A DNA stretch of 64,000 bases from Lantana camara (lineage: Eukaryota > Streptophyta > Magnoliopsida > Lamiales > Verbenaceae). This document shows positions 35,228 through 47,345 of this stretch, in pieces. Where the stretch lies: contig CM074856.1 in assembly GCA_037501455.1 (NCBI GenBank), positions 45,537,001-45,601,000 of the forward strand, read 5' to 3'. Numbering within the stretch: the first letter of the stretch is position 1; every line of letters begins with the position of its first letter. Both the position numbers and the translations under genes were made by a program. A model generated the notes under the pieces. It saw nothing but the letters and a program-made list of their open reading frames with translations, had not been told where the DNA came from and did no database searches.

Positions 35228-37141
35228 GTTGGAACTTCAACAAATGTCAAAATGGTTTTGAGTGGAGCTATGCAAGCTGAAAATCATGATACCAGTGACG
35301 GGTATGTATCTCTGGAATCTGAAATGTTAACTAATTTTGAACCTTGATTGAATCATAGGCACTGGAATAAATGTGCACGTGTGTGCTGATTGGAACTTGT
35401 GTGTGTCTTATCAGTTGAATGATGGAAAATCTGTGAGCATGAGGAATGCACAAGTCCGTGGAATAAGAGGCGTAGACTTGAAGTTTACTTCAAGGCGCAA
35501 ACTATCACTGCTACGAGTGCATCAAGTACCAGAGATTCGAATAAACATCATTTTGGTTCAATATTGGTTTAAAGGGTTGTGGTCTTTCTTTAAAAAAATA
35601 AAGTTGTAATTCCATGGAATGGAATTTGCAAGTGTTGTTTGATTATGGTTTGTTTAAATAAGAGTTGAGTATGTAAGTTCTGCTATTTGGAATAAAGTGG
35701 AGTCCTTTGACTTTATTGGTTTGAATAAAGTTCCACTATATGGAAGAGTTATTTGAATGATTTGAATTGTGTTTCTACAAAAGAATGATGTATTTAAGTC
35801 TGATTCCAAATTACAATATTTTATGGTATCACAAATGTTACATGTGTTGAAGCAAAATAAGTAAGAAACCTTGAGAGGATTTTGAAATACTTGATTTTGG
35901 TTCATACTAATATATATAAAGTTCAATGAAATCTTGTTCAAAATCAGCAACAAATTTGAATGGTTAAAGTTGCTTTGAGGAACAATCCTTGAAGTGTTGT
36001 TTCCCATAAAGTTTGGAACATGTCAAAATTGTGGAGTTTAGTGTCCACCCTTACGTCTAGTTCCAGTCCTGAAATTTTGGAAAGGATGACAAATGTGAGG
36101 GTCTCTAACTTCAAGTTAATCTTTCGATCATGTTGATTGGGTAACCAATGTGGGGGTTAATTTCTACTCTGGTTCCAATCTTGATCACATGGAATGTGGG
36201 GGGTTAATCCAATTAAATACCAGTTCACTTGGGCTGCATGGTGGAAAAAGTTCCCTAAAAGCTCTTGAGAAATTTTAGTAATGCAAGCTGGATTGCCAAG
36301 ACACTTGTACTTGTGGGATGGAGGTGAAGTCACCCGAAAGTAATTTTATAACTCGATAGAGTTGTCTATATTGGATTACCCATGATTACAAAGTTAGTAC
36401 CAGCCGTTGCTGAAAATTGTTATAGACAATCTACTATTGTAAATATTAATAGTACGTACTATAAAGAAATAATGACGTCTCGAATGATAAATGGCCATTG
36501 ATTTGGCTGGAACCAAAAGAGAATATCAATTTTCCTTTAATAAAGGACTTGAGGTATCATTGGTTCGAAAATCCAGGATAAGACTGAAACCCATATTGTA
36601 ATACATCTTCAGTAGGAACCCAACCTACCAAGTGGAGATCCCATGCGGTAGGTTCAATGTGGTATAAATAAGCTGTCGGATGTATTGGTAGCACCTTATT
36701 TAATTTGACTGGTACTTAGTACCTGTGTCTATCCTCTGGAACTTACCTGGCAGGTGCTGAAGCTACAAATAAAGTAAGAGTTATACTCTGAATGGGGTCG
36801 AGATCTGACCTATGATGAGATATTAGCAGTGTATCTTTCGAGATCCCAACTAATTGAATATTATCGTGTGGTCGCGATTAGAGGAAACGGGTTATTCCTT
36901 GAAAAATATTCATGAACAGGACATGACACATGGCCGTAACGTGTCAACCCGACAGATTACTAAAGCTCTTTGTGACTTGTTGTTACCAATGGCTCTATCA
37001 CACCCAATGTGCCAAATTCAAGGTGAAACATTCCATTTGTACCTGTGATAGGAAAGTTGGATGACTAAGGTAGCGGTTTAAACCGGAAGGTACCGATCTA
37101 CTGAAAGCATGTTGCTGTAATTCTGATGGCCTTTATACTAT
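35228..37141 (+). mobile_element. Internal remnant before a 3' LTR, non-coding
   Basis: About 1.9 kb leading to the polypurine tract at 37142-37156. Short open frames (for example 35373-35609) match nothing I recognise. The AACCCAACCTACC-type and GCGGTAGG segments (about 36608-36655) resemble the untranslated stretch before the 3' LTR in some copia elements. No RT, integrase or gag motif survives. Confidence 0.4.
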
Positions 37142-37156
37142 GGATTTGTGGGGGAT
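37142..37156 (+). other. Polypurine tract
   Basis: GGATTTGTGGGGGAT directly before the LTR start TGTTGG. It sets the orientation of the element as plus. Confidence 0.7.
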
Positions 37157-38254
37157 TGTTGGAATTTGACATTATATTATGTGAATGAAATTTATTCTTG
37201 GATGCATGCCAAATTCCTAGGAATGAATCCATAAAATAAAGTCCATAATATGATAACAAATAAATTGAAAGCAATAAAGATCGGAACCTTGTAGTATATA
37301 ATATTCCACAAGATATATTCAGAAATTAGTGTCTTATATGTGATCAAGGGTTGTATACTGAGTTATACACTAAGGGTTACATATTGATAAACATGAATAT
37401 GAGAGTTATTGCTGAATATTTGTATTGAATTTGAAATAATGATGATTCCAGTCAGTTACATATAGTAATCATGTGACATTAACTCATTGAACCTGGACTG
37501 GTATTTGGGCAGAAACGTACCAGACATTTTTGTAAAATTATTTCTGCATTATTGCTGCATTAAATGTGAAGACTATGGGCTACCATAATCAAGACAATTA
37601 ATAGCATGGATGTCGTGGCTCATCTCCTATAAATACAAAGTTCCAGACCTCAGAATATAAGAGAGATAGAGAGTCTTAGATATAAACTTGTGATGAATTA
37701 GGCATACATAAGAGAGTCTAGATAGATCTCTGGTTTGGTGCTGAAAATACACTCTGGTACTAAACACACACGCACTGGTACTTGTAAGGTCTGTCAGAAA
37801 TTCCCTTCCACACACAACACACGTTTTTTGAAGTACCGACCAGACACCACACTCTCTCATAAAGAGCCTTTTAGTCTTCGAAGTGAGATTCTCCTGAGGT
37901 CGTGGGTATCTGTGATTCGGAAATCTTTGGACTGTCTAATCCTGGAAGAAGCTTCGCGGCAACCCAATGCACAGGTAGTGGGGCGAATATTTCTTTAAGG
38001 AAAGCCGGCTTTTGCCGACGATTCAGTCATGATAAGTTTACTAATTATGTTTATGGTATCTTTCTGGTATTCGCTCTGGCATGGATATATTTGCTACTGG
38101 TATTTCTATCCTAATTGGTACTTTACTGCATCTTTCTGGTACTTACGATTTGAATCACCTTACCATATTGTACAACATATATATATATATTGCAAATCTG
38201 ATTATCTATGATGTTTTGGTAATCTGTCACTGCCCTATTTCAAAATTTCCAACA
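37157..38254 (+). repeat. 3' LTR without partner, 1098 bp
   Basis: Starts TGTTGGAATTT and ends AAATTTCCAACA, inverted ends with TG...CA. A TATA box (TATAAATA, 37629-37636) lies in the middle. No second copy is in the window, so the 5' half of the element was lost or lies elsewhere. Confidence 0.75.
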
Positions 38255-38263
38255 GTTTGTTTG

Positions 38264-38540
38264 TTAATGTGGGGCGGCATGCTTCTCACTGCAGTCTGTA
38301 CTGTAACTTAATAATGCTCCGTTTCATGCGTTCTTCTTGAGTTTTGAATGCTGAGAAACAGACTGTAGTTGTTTGGGTTGAAGTAGTATTGTGTGTCGTT
38401 TCGTTGATGTGGGTTCACATGCTTCTCATTACAGCTTGTTTGTAAATTGTAATTCTCTATGGAAACTTAATAATACTCTGTTTTGTGTGTTATTGAGTTT
38501 TGAATGCGGAGAAACAGAGTGTGCTTGTATGTTGAAAACA
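38264..38540 (+). repeat. Imperfect tandem duplication, about 135-bp unit
   Basis: Two diverged copies begin near 38264 and 38399. They share GATGTGGG/AATGTGGGG, CATGCTTCTCA, AACTTAATAAT, GAGTTTTGAATGC and GAGAAACAGA in the same order. No coding role is seen. Confidence 0.65.
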
Positions 38541-38666
38541 GAGTCCAGTTCGAAATGCATGAAATTAAATTAGAGCAAAAATATATCTTTATAGTAAGTC
38601 TTAATCAATTTATAGGATTGCTGATCCATCTTTGAAGGGAATCACCATACTATTCAATTAGATTTA

Positions 38667-39870
38667 TGTTAGAAATCAAGAGGGGAGGTGAATTGATCTT
38701 TAAGTACTTTTTCGCACAATGTCCTCTTAATCAACACTTTTGAGCTTACAAACTCTTTCAAGAGTCTCAGAGTGAACTCTTAACTTAGATCAAGGTTTCT
38801 TCAAGTTTCAAGACAAAGGTCTTGACAAATGCTATATGCCCAAGTCTTGAATAAGATTGGTTCTCAATTCAGCTACTACCAGTGGTACAAATTTTGTACC
38901 AATCAAAGTATCAATCACTTGCTCCAAGATTTAAGGGATGATAACTTCAATAATAACAATGCTTGGATAGCACAATAGCTCAACAAGTGATCTAATCAAT
39001 TAGATGAAATTTATCAGAGTGTCTCAAAGATTTAACATAAAGTAATAGCCACAACATAAGGCTATCACCAAGATATTATATCCACTCAAGATCCACAGAT
39101 TCTAGTAGCTCATACATAAGCCAGAAATGTCAAACAATACGGAACAACTGAGCTACTGGAAACTTCAGATAATCAGCTCAAACAAAAGCTTAATGAGTCT
39201 CAAACACAGATGGAGAATTGAGAGAGCCAGACAAAGTATTTAGAGAGGTTTGGCCTCCAAGGTTGTGTAAAACACTAACCAAGAAGATTAATCCTCTACC
39301 TAAGGTTGTTAAGTTTAGGATTTTCAACGGGTCACTTTGATAGAATGAGAGATTACAAAATACAACACAAATAGAGCCTATTCGGTACCCTTAGCAAACT
39401 AAGGCCCGGTACAATACGAACCAAAGTCTAGGATTCCCAATCTTCTTGTAACACTACCCACCAAAAGACACTAACTCTTTTATCCGGTGTAAACAAAGTA
39501 GCAGCAAACAAAGAATGGTAGAATTAGTTTTTGAGTTGGAAGAGAATCTCCTTTTATAGCAACAAGATGATGACCGTTGCACCAATTTTGAAATTCAAAT
39601 TGGTTGTCTTCCCAAGGCACTAACGACTCTTATTTCTTTTCTTCAGCAGTGCCAACAAGTGGGAGAGAGATTATCAGACTTCATCAAGACTTGAGTTCCT
39701 GAAAGAGGTTTTTGCAAGTTGTAATATAATATTGTTTAATCCCTCGAAACCTGTGCAATCATGTTTCCACTGACTGATCTCAGGAGGTCTTCTGGAAAGG
39801 TTTGTTCCAGTGATGCTTCCAGTACAGTCACACTTCTTTTGGCTCAATCAAAAACTTTGGATGTTCAACA
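38667..39870. mobile_element. Solo LTR, 1204 bp
   Basis: Starts TGTTAGAAATC and ends GTTCAACA, flanked by ATTTA on both sides (38662-38666 and 39871-39875). No internal region is present, so it most likely arose by recombination between two LTRs. The opening, with AAGAGGGGAGGTGAATTGAT, is like the LTR start of a group of plant copia elements. Orientation was not proven. Confidence 0.85.
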
Positions 39871-40169
39871 ATTTATGTCTCACATCACATGCTCCTCGCT
39901 CACTGAGGCCATATATAAGAAAATCATTAGTACGAAATAGCTATAAAGTAGGTAATTACACGGATACTTAAGGTTTGACAGCGTTTGTTTCTCCCTTTTA
40001 ATCTCAGTCATCTATTAATACACGTTAAAAGTGAAATTTGAGATGAAATATAAAACTAAAACAAAAAATTGAAACTTGAGGTTTGACATAGTTAAACAAA
40101 CTTTCCTTAAATTTTGAAAATGACAGTCTTCCTCCGTCGATTTTGATAATTTTGTTGGGAAGCAAACTC

Positions 40170-40207
40170 ATCCCACATCGGAAGATTGGAGGAAATAATA
40201 TATAAAT
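40170..40207 (+). promoter_or_regulatory. snRNA-type upstream element and TATA box, isolated
   Basis: ATCCCACATCG (40170-40180) matches the plant snRNA upstream sequence element RTCCCACATCG exactly. TATATAAA follows at 40199-40206, a centre-to-centre spacing of about 28 bp, closer to the pol III than the pol II arrangement. I do not recognise a U-snRNA downstream (from about 40230), so this may be a decayed or dispersed copy. Confidence 0.4.
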
Positions 40208-41732
40208 GTTCACCAACTCTATTAGTATGAGGCCTTTTGAGAGATACCCAAAAACAAGTTCGTACGGGTTTGGACCAAATTTTTGAATCAGGTTCAAAAA
40301 CTTTTTATCAGATCAAATGCTAGAAACTCAATGGCCATGCGTGCGCGGACGCTTTGGGCCATCATGGGCATGATGTTCATGGAGTGGTTGTCCTGGGGAG
40401 CCCCAACAGAGAGTTAGGGCCAATGCTCTCGGAGATCTTAGTGATGATCGTTTTCTTTGGGTTTTATCTTGTTGCACCAAAAAAATGCTAGAAATTCAAA
40501 ATGGGATGGGATGGGATGGGATGGCAGTCTATTTTGTTATGGATCATAACCATGTAAAAAGTGTATTTTTGGGCCATGACCCAATCCAAAACGGGCTTTC
40601 AAGAACCTGGCTAATCTAAACCTATAGTAGAGGTAATGTAAAATAAGCCCTCTCGTTTGAGTCTTCGGTAGGAATTAACCAATTAGGTTAAGCTTAATTT
40701 AAATTTTTTTAACAATAATCATCATTCATCACTAACTAATGTCTTTTTCTGTCATACAGTTCATCGTTTCCCGCACTTTGGACAACTCCTCTCATTCTCA
40801 CTCATATTTCCCACATAATTTATTCATCATACAGCAATCATCACTTAGTTTAGACATTCTTCACATTTCCCCAAGTTCCATTTACACATATAATTATTAT
40901 TTAATTAACAATTTAAGAATTCTTTGAAACGTATTACCGAGAATGTTACTTAGAAGCCTAGAACCTTCCCCAGTCCCCCTCTGAAATAGGGTTACTTTAG
41001 CTGCGCATGGTCGGTGTTAACTAAATCAAGAACCCTTTACAAGCGTGAAATTATAGATTTATAATAAATACATGTTCTTCAAATTCAATTGGTGGTGAAG
41101 GCCCACTTGCTGCACCACAATTTGTCATCTGGCTGTTGTGATAATTTGTCACTTTTTATCTAAAACCCTTATAATATTTAATTTATTTTTCTGGGGTTCC
41201 TTTCAATAGCCTTAAATTCCAAAAAATCAATTAAGACAATAGTATAAGATTTTAGGAGAAATTAAAAGGCACATATTTTGTCGTTTTTGGAAGACCGACG
41301 ACAACGATGTTGCGTTGAGACAATCGAGACAGCGTTTATATATCTGTAGGCTCTTTGGATTATTACATTCTCGTGGATGTCAGTATTTCATCAGGCTGGT
41401 GTTGTAATCTTTATCCTTTTTCTTAGTACCACGGTTCTGCCGCCCTAGCTACCTAATTTGAGTCCTTTTGAGACGAAAATCTGTAATATTCTTGGAATTA
41501 TTAGGGTGAGGATTGCAATTTTCCAAGGAATGAATCATTGCGTAATTAGTTTTCTGTTTTATTCTAATTTATAAATACTTATATTAGTTTTATATGTAGT
41601 TTTAAATAGACCATATATTATTTATTATTAAGTTATGTGAAATCCTTTCTGGGCCAAAATACACACTATGCAACATATTGGTTAATTAGGATGTTAGGTA
41701 TTGGGTCCAAGTATTATTATTATACCACTAAC

Positions 41733-41860
41733 TGGTATAACTTAGTGGTTCAGGGCTTTGCTAATTTAATCAAAAGTCTCAAGTTCGAGTCTATGGGAAC
41801 GCAAATACCATTGGTAAAAAGGACTTTACACTCTAAGTGATCCGTCCCGACTCGATCCAT
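41733..41860 (+). repeat. tRNA-derived SINE-like repeat
   Basis: Box A-like TAACTTAGTGGTT and box B-like AAGTTCGAGTCT about 35 bp apart, followed by the CTCTAAGTGATCC-type tail seen in plant SINEs. A target duplication was not found. Confidence 0.6.
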
Positions 41861-43470
41861 AAAAATGAATTATACAACCAAAAAACAAATTTACTATCAT
41901 TATATTATTATATTTCATTTAATAGGATTTGAGTTACGTAACAAATAAAATTCTTTTCAAGGAACTTTTCTAACAAGTAAATTTTAAATTAACAACGTTT
42001 AGAGAATCAGGTAAAATTTATCTCTTGTAATCTAACCAGTCACCGTTAAATCAAAACTCCTTAAATTTAGCTAAATAATTAATTAGCTAGGTGTAAAAAA
42101 GTGTCCTATGAAGACTAATGTTTGGTTCCCTATTACCAAAAGTTATGTTCATTTCCAAGTTTTAGTACGCATTCATGAGTGAATGTCTTAATTTGAGAAA
42201 GGGGTAATCAGTAATGTAACCCTTGGATTTAATTTGTACAAACTCTGAGTTGTTTGAAGTTTTTCACTATGACCCCTCCAAATGATTTTGCATGCCTATG
42301 TTTTTCATAATCAAAATATTCAGATTTGGTAATTAATCCATCTTATTCAGATTTGGTGTTACTACTCTGATCCCAATTTGTGTTAGATTTAGTGATTTAC
42401 TGTTATATTTTTCTGAGGCATCTCATACTTTATCTATCCACACACGACAAGTATATTAACGGGTTGTTGAGATTAGGAAATGGACTCTTTTATTAGTTTT
42501 TTATAATACAATTATTTATTTCTCTTTATTTCAATCGTTTACCAATACACGTGATGTGTCATGTGTGTATATAAATAAAAAATTCAAACCGATTATGCAT
42601 GTATCTGTACTCAATATTATATACTTCAACAATCAATAAATAATCTTTTATCTCTAAAATTCTGTTTCCACGGCTTATATAATTATATTACTTTTTATGA
42701 ATAACAAGGAAATAGTTATAACTGCGTAAATTCTTATTGATTTAAAATATTAATGATAATGATATCTACTACAAGTAAGTATAGTGTACAAAATGGCATC
42801 ATAGATTGTTACATTTTGTGCAAAATAACAATAAATTAGTGCATGATTATTCAATCTTTGATCGCACTTTCTTGACCAAAAAAATAGCCTTAAAAAAGTG
42901 CTCCACTTTTTATCGTCTTCCTCCAAAAGGGCCTATTTTTATTGACAGGGAGAATTATGAAGAGGTGTGTATGTATAACTGATATATACACATTACTCAA
43001 TCCATCAGATTGATAATTTAATCCCAAAATACTCAGATAAGAACCAGTCAACATTAATAAACAATTATCATACTTTTGAATGCATGCTAGCGTTAATCAA
43101 AGTAATAATAATAATAATAATATTGCCAGCTATTAATGGTTAATAAATATAATAGTGATTCTTTCAAAGTAGCATCAGATGCCAACACAAGATGATGAAA
43201 TTAGGACAGACATCTTTGGAAACCGACATCCGCACGGTTGATTTTGCAAGACGACGTTGATTTATCCCTTGGTTTTTTTTGTCTGAATTTTATGGATTTT
43301 GTCTTATAATAAATTTAAATAATAATATTATTAATGATAATACAAATACTCAAAGACAAAATAAAATTAATTATGATTCAACCTAGCTATCTACGGCAAA
43401 ATTGAGAATTGCACGGTTGGAGATTTTTTCTTTCTTTTGTCTGAATGCAAAAAATAATCTTTTTCGTTTT

Positions 43471-43557
43471 TTTTTTTGGTGAGATACAAAACAGTAATCA
43501 AATCAAATTAATTAGTTAAAATTAATTTGATTATTGTTTTGTATCTCACCAAAAAAA
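43471..43557. repeat. Long hairpin, 33-bp arms
   Basis: Arms 43471-43503 and 43525-43557 are reverse complements with one mismatch and about 21 bases between them. It could be a tiny fold-back element or a small-RNA precursor; there is no further evidence for either. Confidence 0.75.
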
Positions 43558-44302
43558 GATAACAATAATAATCAAATTAATTCAATTAGTAAAAATTTCA
43601 ATACATTTGTAACTCAAACCTGAACCAAAGAAAAATTACAAAGAAATCATATTTTATCCAAACAATTATGATTAAGTTAAAATAAATAAAATTATATAAA
43701 TTTTCAGTACTTCCATTATTAATTAATGATAACTCTTCTTGATGTTTCAAAAGTTATTATAATATTGCATGCTTTTTGAATATCTTATGCGGGAAACTGG
43801 TCAATTATATCGAAGCATTTAATGTTGTCCGTTTCAAAAACAGAAAAAAGAAACTAATTAAAAACGATACTGAATATTTTGTTCTACATTTGATGATCAT
43901 ACTCGTAATTGTGCGGTAAGTATAGGATCACGTACGATTGGACATATGATACATAATTAATTATTATTACATATACTTATCGGTCATCTAACTCATGGAA
44001 TAAAAAAAAAAGATAAAAAATTTTATTATAGGAAAAGGGATTTATCAAAATAATAATAATAATAATAATAATAACAGGAATAAGTCATAAGTATAACTAT
44101 GTCGAAGTGGACTCTAAAATCATTTTATATTGGATTAGGCAAGATGATGTCGAATAGCATCCGATAAAACATATGGTTGTGGATTGCTGAAAGCTTCTCT
44201 AAATGTTTTGAGAGGCAAAATCAAGCACACATATAGAGAATGGAAAGGTTGCGCTAACAAACTTACTAAGACGTGTCATGATATTCATGCCGATTGTGCG
44301 GT

Positions 44303-44744
44303 TGATACTAGGGATGGTGAGGAACTGGAGCATAAGGATCAGGCTGGTAGTGGGGAAGATGATGGTGATCCTGTTCCTCGGCGAAGTGTTAGGCAAACGA
44401 AGAAACCAGCTTGGCAAAAGGATTATGTTTCCCATTGATGTTCATCATGCTGTTAATTAGTTAGTTTGGGTTATTTAGTAATTAGTTTAATTTGTGAGTA
44501 CTTAGTCAGCTATTAGTTTGAGTTGGGTTAGGTCTTGGAGTCTATGCTATTTATTTTTGCTGGTTGTCGAACATTATTATTATTAAGCAATACAATTATT
44601 CTATTTTCTTTATCTCCTGCTTCTCTATCTCTCCCTCTTAACTTTTGCCGCCGCCGGCTCTACCGGACCCTTCTCCCCTTTCTTCTCGATCGAATTACGA
44701 GCTCGAGACCGCTCTAACGTCTCCTACGATAACCGTTGTTATCA
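44303..44744 (+). repeat. Reina 5' LTR
   Basis: Starts TGATACTAGG and ends GTTATCA. Its first 136 bases encode the last residues of the polyprotein in the 3' copy, so they read as a short ORF here too; it is not a gene. Confidence 0.88.
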
Positions 44745-44768
44745 CTGGCGCTTTCATTGCTAATCTCA

Positions 44769-45309
44769 TGGCAGAATCTGTGTCCGAGACACGTTTTGAG
44801 GAATTTCAGAAACAATATGATGGGCAGATGGTTTCGCAACAGACGGCTGTCCAGCAACTTAGCCAAACTATGAAACAGGTTCAGCTTGAATTGGCGGCGC
44901 TGGGAAAGCGTGGGGATAGATCCCAGCCGAAGTATGAATCGACGAGTGCACAGCGCACCGGTGCCTCTACTTTAAACCCCATCGGGAACCCCCTTAATAA
45001 ACTCCGCTTAGAGATGCCGAAGTGCGACGGTACTGACTTGTTGGGTTGGCTATTTCAAGCGCACGAATATTTTATCTTCTATGACGTCCCTGAGGACGCA
45101 CGCTTGGCGACGGTTGGTTTGATGCTCGAGGGGCCTGCCCTTGATTGGTTTCGTTAGCGACAGCGTAATCACTTATTGTCGTCCTGGTCGGATTTCGTGA
45201 TGAAATTTAAGCTTCGTTTCGACCCTTTGAACTATGTCGATTATTTTGGGATGCTGGCAAAGGTGCAGAAACAGGATCAGTACTCGATTATCAGGCTGCG
45301 TTAGAAAAA
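44769..45309 (+). pseudogene. Reina gag, N-terminal part
   Basis: Start at the ATG at 44769 (MAESVSETRF). A coiled-coil-like, Gln-rich N-terminus is followed by the gag core (LRLEMPKCDGTDLLGWLFQAHEYF...GPALDWF). A TAG at 45155-45157 and a frame change before about 45290 separate it from the C-terminal gag in the next ORF. Confidence 0.85.
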
Positions 45310-47345
45310 GTGTTAGTCAATGTGACGGATGTATCGGAGCCGAATTTGCAATCTTTGTTCCACCCGGGTCTGAAACCCCATCTGCAACATGAAATAATCC
45401 TCATGAAGCCGGACTCCTTGTCAGCTTCGTTTGCTTTGGCGTGGGAACTCGAGGCGAAGCATCGTGCCTGGTCTTCGGCACTGCCTCCACGACCGTTGGG
45501 TGTGTCCACCCCGCCAGCGCGCAACTCGGTCCCATCCGCGGGGGGCTCTAGTTCGCCCTCGCCTTCGTTTCCTTTATTACCATCACCCCCAGTGAAGCCC
45601 GCGAATCCTGCAAGCCCGTCCATTCGGCGTCTGTCTCGGGCTGAGCATCTTGCTCGCGATGCCAAGGGCCTCTGTTATAATTGTGACGAGAAGTGGGTCA
45701 AGGGACACCGTTGTGGTCGTTATTTGCTGTTGTTGGGTGACGAGGACGATGATGAGGTTGTGGATGAGTCTGAGGAAGAAGAGACTTTGGTGACCGCTGA
45801 TGTTTCATCGTTGCATAGTCTTGCGGGAACTAATACCCTGCGTTCTCTCCGAGTTTCTGGCATGATCGGGGATATTGTTGTTGAGGTTTTAATCGACGGG
45901 GGGAGCACTCATAATTTCATCCAGCCCCATGTCGTTGAAAAGCTTCAGCTTCCGGTCACCGCGGTGCAACCTTTTCGAGTTTATGTAGGGAACGGGTCTT
46001 CATTCCTATGTAAACAGCAATGCACTAGCGTTTCGTTGCTTTTGCAGGGAACGACATTTCCGGTTGATGTGTTCATATTGCCTGTGCACAGCCAGCAGGT
46101 GGTTTTGGGTGTCCAATGGTTGCAAACGTTGGGTCGTGTATGCCACGATTACGCGAATCTTACTATGGAGTTTAATTGGGAGGGTCAAATGGTGACACTG
46201 AAAGGTAGCCCGACAGCCCCAAAGGCTATTACTTTTCACCATTTTCTCGCTTTGCAATCAACCGATGCAATAGCGGCGTGTTTTGAGTTATGGTCACTTG
46301 AGGCGGAGAGCTCGCCCACGGAGGATGTAACTTGGCCAGACGTGGCGCCACAGGTTGGGGCGTTACTACGCAAGTATTGGACGGTATTCAAGAAGCCCGA
46401 TCACCTTCCGCCACCTCGGTGGAGTGATCATCGTATTCGGCTTTTACCGGGATCTTCTCCGGTTAACGTACGACCTTACCGTTATCCTCAGTTTTTGAAG
46501 AATGAGATTGAGCATTTGGTGAAGGATATGTTGGAGCAGGGGTTCATTAGACATAGTCGGAGTCCGTTTTCATCTCCGGTGTTATTGGTCAAGAAGAAAC
46601 ATAATACGTACCAGTTTTGTGTGGACTATCGTGCTCTCAACGCAGTCACAATCCAGGATCATTTTCCCATACCAACGGCGGATGAACTATTCGATGAACT
46701 TGGATTGGCTCGAGTTTTCACTAAACTCGATTTACGGTTCGGTTACCATCAAATTCGGATGCATGATCGGGATATTTACAAAACGGCGTTTCACACGCAT
46801 GAGGGTCATTATGAGTTCCGAGTTATGCCGTTTGGGCTTACGAACGCGCCATCCACTTTTCAGGCATGTATGAACAGGTTATTTGCAGCTTATCTTCGTA
46901 AATTTGTTATTGTCTTTTTCGATGATATTCTGATTTATAGTGCGACCATGGCTAATCATGAAACTCATTTGGATGTTGTTCTCGCTCTGTTGCATTCTAA
47001 TGATTTCTATGTCAAGTTGTCCAAATGTTCGTTTGCTACAGATTCAATTCCATATTTGGGACATATAATATCAGGGGGTTTTCTTAAGGTGGATGCGAGC
47101 AAAATCTCAGCCATGGCAACATGGCCTATACCGACAACCCTTAAGCAACTTCGGGGTTTTCTCGGTCTCACCGGCTACTATCGGCGCTTTGTTCAGCGCT
47201 ATTCTCATATCGCAGCACCCCTTACTGATTTTTTGAAACGCGACGGGTTCGTGTGGACTGCGGAAGCCGATGCCACCTTTAAACTATTGAAAGGGGCGAT
47301 GAGCTCGGCCCCTGTGCTGCGTTTGCCGGATTTTGATGCCACTTT
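45310..47345 (+). pseudogene. Reina gag C-terminus, protease, RT and RNase H start
   Basis: An open frame of about 680 codons. It has the gag C-terminus, the zinc knuckle CYNCDEKWVKGHRC (about 45672-45713), the protease active site IDGGSTHNF (about 45893-45919, with DGG where DSG or DTG is usual), and the RT with [23 protein letters not shown] and the catalytic FFDDILIYS (about 46916-46942). The sequence breaks off at the start of RNase H, where Tekay is inserted after ACTTT (47341-47345). It resumes at 55876. Confidence 0.88.

Larger units (their letters stand above)
39876..44302. other. AT-rich intergenic DNA
   Basis: About 4.4 kb with no credible gene. It holds a snRNA-promoter-like motif pair (40170-40207), a GGGAT microsatellite (about 40502-40524), a SINE-like repeat (about 41733-41860), a long hairpin (43471-43557) and an (ATA)n tract (about 44050-44075). 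Apart from these I see nothing. Confidence 0.7.

Noticed and set aside
35373..35609. 78-codon ORF as a host exon
   Set aside because: No recognised domain, and it lies in a remnant before a 3' LTR; a possible splice acceptor upstream is not enough.
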